Source of the DNA: Carya illinoinensis
Taxonomy: Eukaryota > Streptophyta > Magnoliopsida > Fagales > Juglandaceae
Length of the DNA: 64,000 nt
Reading direction: 5' to 3'
Assembly (NCBI RefSeq): GCF_018687715.1
Contig: NC_056765.1
Location: forward strand, 24,976,394 to 25,040,393
The notes below the pieces were generated by a model. The model had not been told where the DNA came from and did not search any database. It saw nothing but the letters and a program-made list of their open reading frames with translations. Positions 36,701 through 44,112 of the stretch are shown here, one piece after another. Within the stretch, counting starts at the first letter, position 1, and each line of letters starts with the position of its first letter. The translations under genes and the position numbers were made by a program.

Positions 36701-39700
36701 CAGGTTCCCCCTTTCATAATTTTTTCTTGTTTTTCTTCCAATCCAATTGGGAATGACTATAATCCTTATGGAAGAAGACAGGGAAACCAATTTGTGGTTA
36801 ATGTCCTTCATATACTTGTTTGAGCTTCATAAGTACATAGGTCATTCAGTAAATTCTGCCACATCTCTGCAGGATATATTTATCAAAGTCGCATTAGATT
36901 ATCTAGAATTAAAAATTGTTGAAGTTAGACTGATATGTCATTAGTTAATTACTGGATTGGACCGTAAACGTGTTACTTGAGGCATGTTTTTTTTTGGAAG
37001 TAGATATTGCCAATACACATTGTCTAGTCTGATCCTGTTTCTTTCTGACACCAGAGCATCTTATCATGTTGACACCAGACTCCTTTCGGACCTGTCTGAC
37101 ATCTGTTTTGCTTCTTACCTGCAAGTTGCAATCCCAATAAACAAAGACTAGGGCAATGCTTTGTTTACAATGCTTATTGCTTTAAAATGCTTTTCAAAAT
37201 AATTGTCTAAACAATTTTCAACTTCAATCCCAACATCTTTTAATCTTAAAAAAGAAATTCTATTTCAAATTTTTATCCAATCATTTGCCTAGATTTCAGT
37301 GAAATATAAAAAATACAAAAATCAAAACAAAAGTTGGTGCTCTAGTGGAGTAAGAGGGGCTTACGGTGTGGGAATTTGGAAATTTATTCAGAATGGATGG
37401 GAAGATTTACTCGGTAATTTCAGACTTGAGGTGGGAAGGGGCTCGGGAATCAGGTTTTGGCACGATATTTGGTGCAGTGATGTTGCTTTGAAAAACGCTT
37501 TCCCCTCTCTTTATAGGATTGCGTTAGATAAGGGTGCCTCTGTGGCTGATAATTGAGCATCTCCACTGATTCCCTTCAATGGTCCATGAGATTTACTAGA
37601 GCTGTACATGATTGGGAGGCGGGAGACATTGCTGATTTTTACAGTGTGTTATATGTGCTGAAAAGACAGGCAGGGGGGGAGGACAGATTTACTTTGGACA
37701 CTTACAGGGAACAAGAAATTTTCAGTCCGATCATATTACAAGGAATTGATGACTCACTCCTCGAATGCCTTCCCATGGAAGAGCATTTGGAGGAGCAATG
37801 CTCCCCTCAAGGTTGCCTTCTTTGGCTGGTTGGCATCCCATGGGAAAATATTGACTATCGACAAGCTGAAAAAGCATAGACTCTACATAATAGATTGGTG
37901 CTTTATGTGCAAACACAATAATAAATCAGCAGGTCACCTACTTCTTCATTGTGAAGTAGTCAAGGCTTTATGGGATGAAATCTTCACTAGGCTCGGTAGC
38001 GCATGGGTAATACCTAGGAGGGTGATAGATTTATTGTCATGTTGGAGAGGGATTCGGGGCAATCGTCACATTGCAATTGTTTGAAAGATGGTGCCTCTAT
38101 GCAGTGGCGGAGCCAACCACACACCCCCAACCCCCCCCCCCCCCCCAACAACAAAACAAATTTGAAAAAAAAATGTATATGTTAATCTTTTTATTTAATA
38201 AAATACTATTAATTTATCATGTATTGGCCCCTCTAAAAATTATTTTGGCCCCTCCATAAAATTTAATTTCATATAAAAATGAAATACATAAAATGCATCT
38301 CATATAAAATAAAATACATATTTTTATTATAAATAAAATTTAAAAAAATTCAAACCACAACCGGTAGTATTTCTAACCTCTTTCTATTTTTCAAATGCAA
38401 GAGCTTGACAATAGGTTTGGTGAAGGAACGATAGAACTTTGAACCCTTAACTTAGCTTTGGATCCAAAAGATGGGTATAAATCCTTTAATATTGATGACA
38501 TATGTTGTCTTGCGGAAGAATATTATCCTCTTGATTTTTCTGAGAATGAGAAAATCAATTTAAGGTTTCAATTGAAACATTTTGAAGTTGATGTGTTTAG
38601 CAATACGAAGTTTCAAGATTTGAGATCCATTGCAGATTTATGTCAAAGATTGGTAGAGACAGAGAAATCAAAAACATACTATTTTATTGATAGATTGATT
38701 CGTCTAATTTTGACTCTTCTAGTGTTTACAACAACTAGTGAATGAGTATTTTTAGCTATGAAAATTGTTAAAACAAGGCTTTGAAACATGATTGAAATGA
38801 ATTCTTAGCAAATAATTTAGTTGTCTATATTGAAAGAGAAATAGCTAAAAATTTTGTTTTAGATTCAATACTTGATATTTTGTTCGTTTAAAAGAACATA
38901 AGTTACAATTTTAAACACTCTGTATTTCTTTTGTTTAATATATTTGTATGAATGTCTTTATCTTATTTCAATAATATATTGTTCGACATATCAAATATTT
39001 TTTTAATACATAAGTTGTATTAAACGTATTTTATTTTTATATTAAATCTTCCTATCAGATTATTATATATCGTAAAAAAAATTGTATAAAAGTAGAATAA
39101 AAAATATTATATGTATATTATTCTAGTTTTGTTTGGCCCGCCATAGAGTAAATTCCTGGCTTCGCCACTACCTCTATGCTTAATGTGGTGCACATGGAAC
39201 GAAAGAAATGGTCGTTGTTTGACAATAGGGAATGCTCTCTGGACGGTTTTAGGACAATTTTTTTTCCCCTACATTGTTGCTCTGGGCTTCATCTATTGTA
39301 TTGAATAGAATGAGATTTAATGACTTTTATGCTACTTTCCTTAGCACGTAGTTTGTAATTAGTCTCTTTCTTGTATACTTCTGGTGTACTCGGACATTGC
39401 CTAATTACGTGGATTAATAAAATCTCTTTTAACTTATCAAAAAAAAAAAAAAAAACCCTAAAAGATATTCTATTCAAACAACATTTCCTGCGCATTTTCT
39501 TTCACTTTTCCCTTTGCTGGCAGGGGTAGCAAGAAGAATTGAGAAAATTTATTGTAATCTCTTATGGGGAGATATAGGTGAGGAAAAAAAAGTTTCATTT
39601 GGTTAGTTGGAACAAGGTTTGTCAACCAATTTCTTGTGGAGGATTGGGGGTGAGATACTTGAGGATGTTTAACAAAGCACTTCTTGGAAAATGGCTTTGG

Positions 39701-42700
39701 AGATATCATGTAGAGAGAGATGCTTTATGGAAGAATGTTGTTGCTGTTAAATATGGGAGTGGGTGGGGGGATTGGTGTCCTAATGAAGTTAGAGGTGCAT
39801 ATGGGGTGAGTTTATGGAAGTTCATTAGGAAAGGCTGGGTGGAGTTTTCTAAACATATTAAATTTAAGGTGGGGCAAGGGAAGAGGATTCTTTTTGGGCA
39901 TGACGTTTTGTGTGGGGAATCAGCTCTCAAATCTGATTTTCCCTCTCTTTATAGGATTGGAAGGGATCAAAATGATGCTGTGTTATATTATCTCCAACAG
40001 ACGGATAATAATATTCTGTGGAATGTTGATTTTATTAGAGATGCAAATGACTGGGAAGTGAATGTTGTTTCTGATTTTTTGGGAAGAATTTATAATTCAA
40101 AAGTGATGCAGGGAAGAGAGGACAGTCTACTGTGGGACCATGCTGGAAATTCCAGGTTTTCAGTCAGTTTTTTTTATAAGGTGCTTACTTGTCATTTTGG
40201 CTGTGGATTCCCTTGGAAAAGCATTTGGAGAGTGAAGGTACCTACTAAGGTGGCGTTCTTCAGTTGGGTGGTTGCTCTAGGGAAAGTATTGACCACTGAT
40301 AACCTTAGAAAACATGGTTTGTGTATAGCCGATTGGTGTTTCATGTGCAAGAAGGATGGTGAATCTGTAAATCATCTATTTCTTCATTGTGAGGTGGCAA
40401 AGTCTTTGTGGAATGAGGTTTTTGGTTGGACAGATATATATTGGGTGATGCCTAATGAAGTTGTGGATCTTCTTACGTGTTGGCATGGTTTTGAGGGAAG
40501 GAAATGTGTAGCTGCCAGATGGAAAATGATTACTTTGTGTTTAATGTGGTGTCTTTGGCTGGAAAGGAGTGAGAGATGTTTTGAAGACAGCGTTCTGTCG
40601 GAGAACTTTGGAATTTTTTATTTTCTAAGATTTTTGTAAGGAATGATGATAATGTACTGAATCTGTATTAGTCTTTTTTCCTGCTTTCTAGATTGTAGTA
40701 GATGTTTCCTTTGTATACATCCTGTGTACTTGGGCTGTGCCTATTCTTGGTTATAAAATTTCTTATTAATTATAAAAAATAAACAATACATCTAAAAATA
40801 ATTGTCATTCTCCAAACCTCACTTAACCAAACATATCCTAAGGTTCTGTGCTAACTCCATGTTGGCCCAACATGGGTGGTTCATTTTAATCAAGGATCAG
40901 AGTGTAATTTGGTGGCTTTGTGGAAAGATACTAATTCACCAGTGTTACCAACTCCATCTGACTCAATGTACAAGAAAGAGATAGTGTATTGGGGAGTTAT
41001 ATCAAAGATTACTATATTGGTCGGAGCTGAGTATAACAAACTATTTTATTTGTGCTGACAATTGTGGTCTACAGAATTCTTTCCTCTTGAAGAAGCTTTA
41101 AAGCTCTGGCCATGAGCTGTGCTCGCATTGTCCAATTGTCAGGAATAAAAGTAATTTGATATGAATATATTTCATCTCTTCTGATAGCTGATATTTGTGA
41201 ACTTAAATCGTCTTGTAACAATTAGGATACTTTGGAGAACATGTTTGCACTATTCTTTTGTCCTGCATTGTAAGTGTTGAAGCCTGATTATGGGAAAGGT
41301 GGTGCCTGTAGAAATAATCTTATTGGTGTCATATTCACCTCAACACTATACTATGTTTTATGGCGTACGCGTTATTGATCATTTTGTAACTTTTGCTTTG
41401 TAAAGTCCAACTTGACTTCTGCCAAAGTGTTCCAGCTTATTGCCACATCATTCACCGGCAGAAAATGGTGGAAACTAATGTTTATTCAGGACCCATTGGC
41501 TTTACACATATTTTACCTTTTAAAAAAAAATAGAAATCATGCTTGACTTCTGAACTGCAGTTCTGTTGACATCTTGACAATTTTCACCCATTGTCACTTT
41601 TTGTCCCCAACCACATACATACCTTCTTTCTCTTGGCCAAGTTTATATGCTTTATCAGCCCATCATTCTTTTTTAACATGAAAAGTTGACTTTTGAATAT
41701 TTTCTTTGGTTGGTGACAGGGTTGGTTGCCAGGACTGAAATCCGATGGAGATGCAAGTCAACTCCCAACCATTGCTATTGTAGCATCATACGATACATTT
41801 GGGGCTGCTCCTGTATGTTATTTTTTTATTAAATTTAATTGATTAAATATAACTTTTGTGAGCTGTATAAAAGGTGTAATTAAATGTATATTTGTAGGCA
41901 TTGTCAGTGGGAAGTGATAGCAATGGAAGTGGCATTGTCGCACTTCTTGAAATAGCTAGGTTATTCTCTCTTCTTTATTCAAATCCTAAGACAAGAGGAA
42001 GGTATAATTTACTTTTTGGGTTAACATCTGGAGGACCTTACAACTACAATGGAACTCAAAAGGTGCTCATCTTCTATTGGTTGATTATGATTTTTATGTC
42101 CCCTGCCTTGTTATATTTTTCTCTTTAATTACTCTTGCTATGATCATTTTCTTTTAGTGGTTATTGATTTTAAGTTTCTAACCTTTTTAGTGGCTTCGAA
42201 GCCTCGATCAACGTTTACGTGAGAGTATTGACTATGCAATTTGCTTAAATAGCATTGGTTCATGGGATAATGAATTATGGATTCATGTATCTAAGCCTCC
42301 AGAAAATGCCTACATAAAGCAAATATTTGAAGTAAGTTGTTTTGGTTTCACAAAATGCGTTTTTGCAGTAGTTTTGTATTACTTTTTGTGCCAATTTTAT
42401 TATTTGATTTTGGTGCAGGGTTTCTCTAATGTAGCAGAAGAGTTGGGCTTCAAAGTGGGTCTGAAGCACAAGAAGATAAATATTTCAAATCCTCGAGTGA
42501 GTAGATTCGTGAAATTCTGAACTACTTATCATATTTATCTCATAGATACAGAATCTTCTCGTTATATTGGCTTGAGAAATTTTACATAATACTGGAAAAT
42601 TGGCTGCACTTAGCTTGTAATTACGCTTTTTTTGTATACTCCCTATGTACTTGGGGCTTGCCTAATTACGTGGATTAATAAAATATTTTCTTATAAAAAA

Positions 42701-44050
42701 AAAGTATTGTTGCTGTTGGTGGTGTTTTTGTTTCTTTAGAAGTTTTAATTAAAATTAAAATTATTGTTCATTGTGAGAGCATAATTACAGGGATAATAGA
42801 AAGTGGGCATTAGGCTGTTGATGAGAAATCAAGATGTGGGGAATAATGCTGTTTTTTTTTTTTTTTTTTTTAATAATTATTTTGGCAGTTCTAGTTGCAA
42901 GGTTGGTTGAGAGACTTGTAATGCTGAAACTTATTGGTTTGTAACTTTGGATTGACTGTGTGCTCCTAATCATCTGGTGCACTCTGAATTTTAATTAAAA
43001 AAAAAAAAAAAACAAAACAAAACTTGAATGGCTTGAAGCATGCTGTGCTCTCAATTTGTGCCCAGATTCTACAGTGGGGCCACGTGGTAAAGCTATTTAC
43101 AGTAGTATTATAAAAAAAAAAAGTGATAAAGCTATTTACACTAGTATTATAAAGAAAAAGTGATAAAGCTATTTACCTGCTATAGGTAGCTTGGGAGCAC
43201 GAACAGTTTTCAAGGCTTAGAGTTACTGCTGCCACCTTATCGGAACTCTTTACTGCACCTGAACTGATGGAAAGGACTGGAGGCTTTGTTGATAGCAGGT
43301 TATGCGTTTAACACTGAACCATCTTATTGCTAGCATATCCCTTACGTTTATAATGTCATTTGCTGAGAGCTTGGTATTCTGCAGACATTTCGTAAATGAA
43401 ACTGCAATTATCAGAAGCATCAAGTTAGTTGCAGAGAGTCTGGCGGTGAGTGAGATAATTTTTTCTGATGTTTTTGTTGAATCAAACAATATAACTGTCT
43501 CTGGGCTTTCTGTTCGATTTTTATCTTGTAGTGTTGTTTATGGTTAATTTAAGGAGATTAATAATTTACCAATCTCTTTGAGAATTGAAACATAAAGAAA
43601 GAGATCTGGATGCTTGTTCTCTTTGCAATATTAACAAATCATAGCCTTTGTCACATGGACACTTGTAAGGATTGCACTAAATATATCTTTTTAGGTGATT
43701 CTGTTCATATGCATTGAGTACATCTGCTAAGTTTACTGGGAGAAATGTGTATGCCAACTCCCATGTTCAAGAAATGAAGAGAGCACATTCATGCTTGTTG
43801 TAACGATGATGTTGATATGGTTGTAGTGCGGAATATAATTATATCCAAATTGAAACTTAAATCTATTATCTGAATTCATGGCAAAATTGAACATGCAGGA
43901 ATGTGTCATTTCTTCAAATGTAGGATTTAAATGGATCCTTGATCTATTTAGTTATGTGACATGCATGCCTACTTGTAGTAACTTGGTTTTTGGGATAAAT
44001 ATCTAATATTCAGTAGTACATGACTGTGTAGCAACTTTGTGGCTGTGTAG

Positions 44051-44112
<62 letters not shown>

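Larger units (their letters stand above)
37299..39452 (+). mobile_element. LINE fragment in intron 4, interrupted by a hAT element
   Basis: The C-terminal part of LINE ORF2 in shifting frames: [96 protein letters not shown], and up to KMVPL at 38101. After the hAT element it resumes (WNERNGRCL) at 39179, with the family 3' tail at about 39370-39440 and poly(A) at about 39440-39455. Frameshifts lie near 37560 and 37740. Confidence 0.8.

Noticed and set aside
43302..43547. 81-codon frame over nicalin exon 10
   Set aside because: It reads through the intron on both sides of exon 10; only 43385-43445 is coding, in the spliced nicalin frame.
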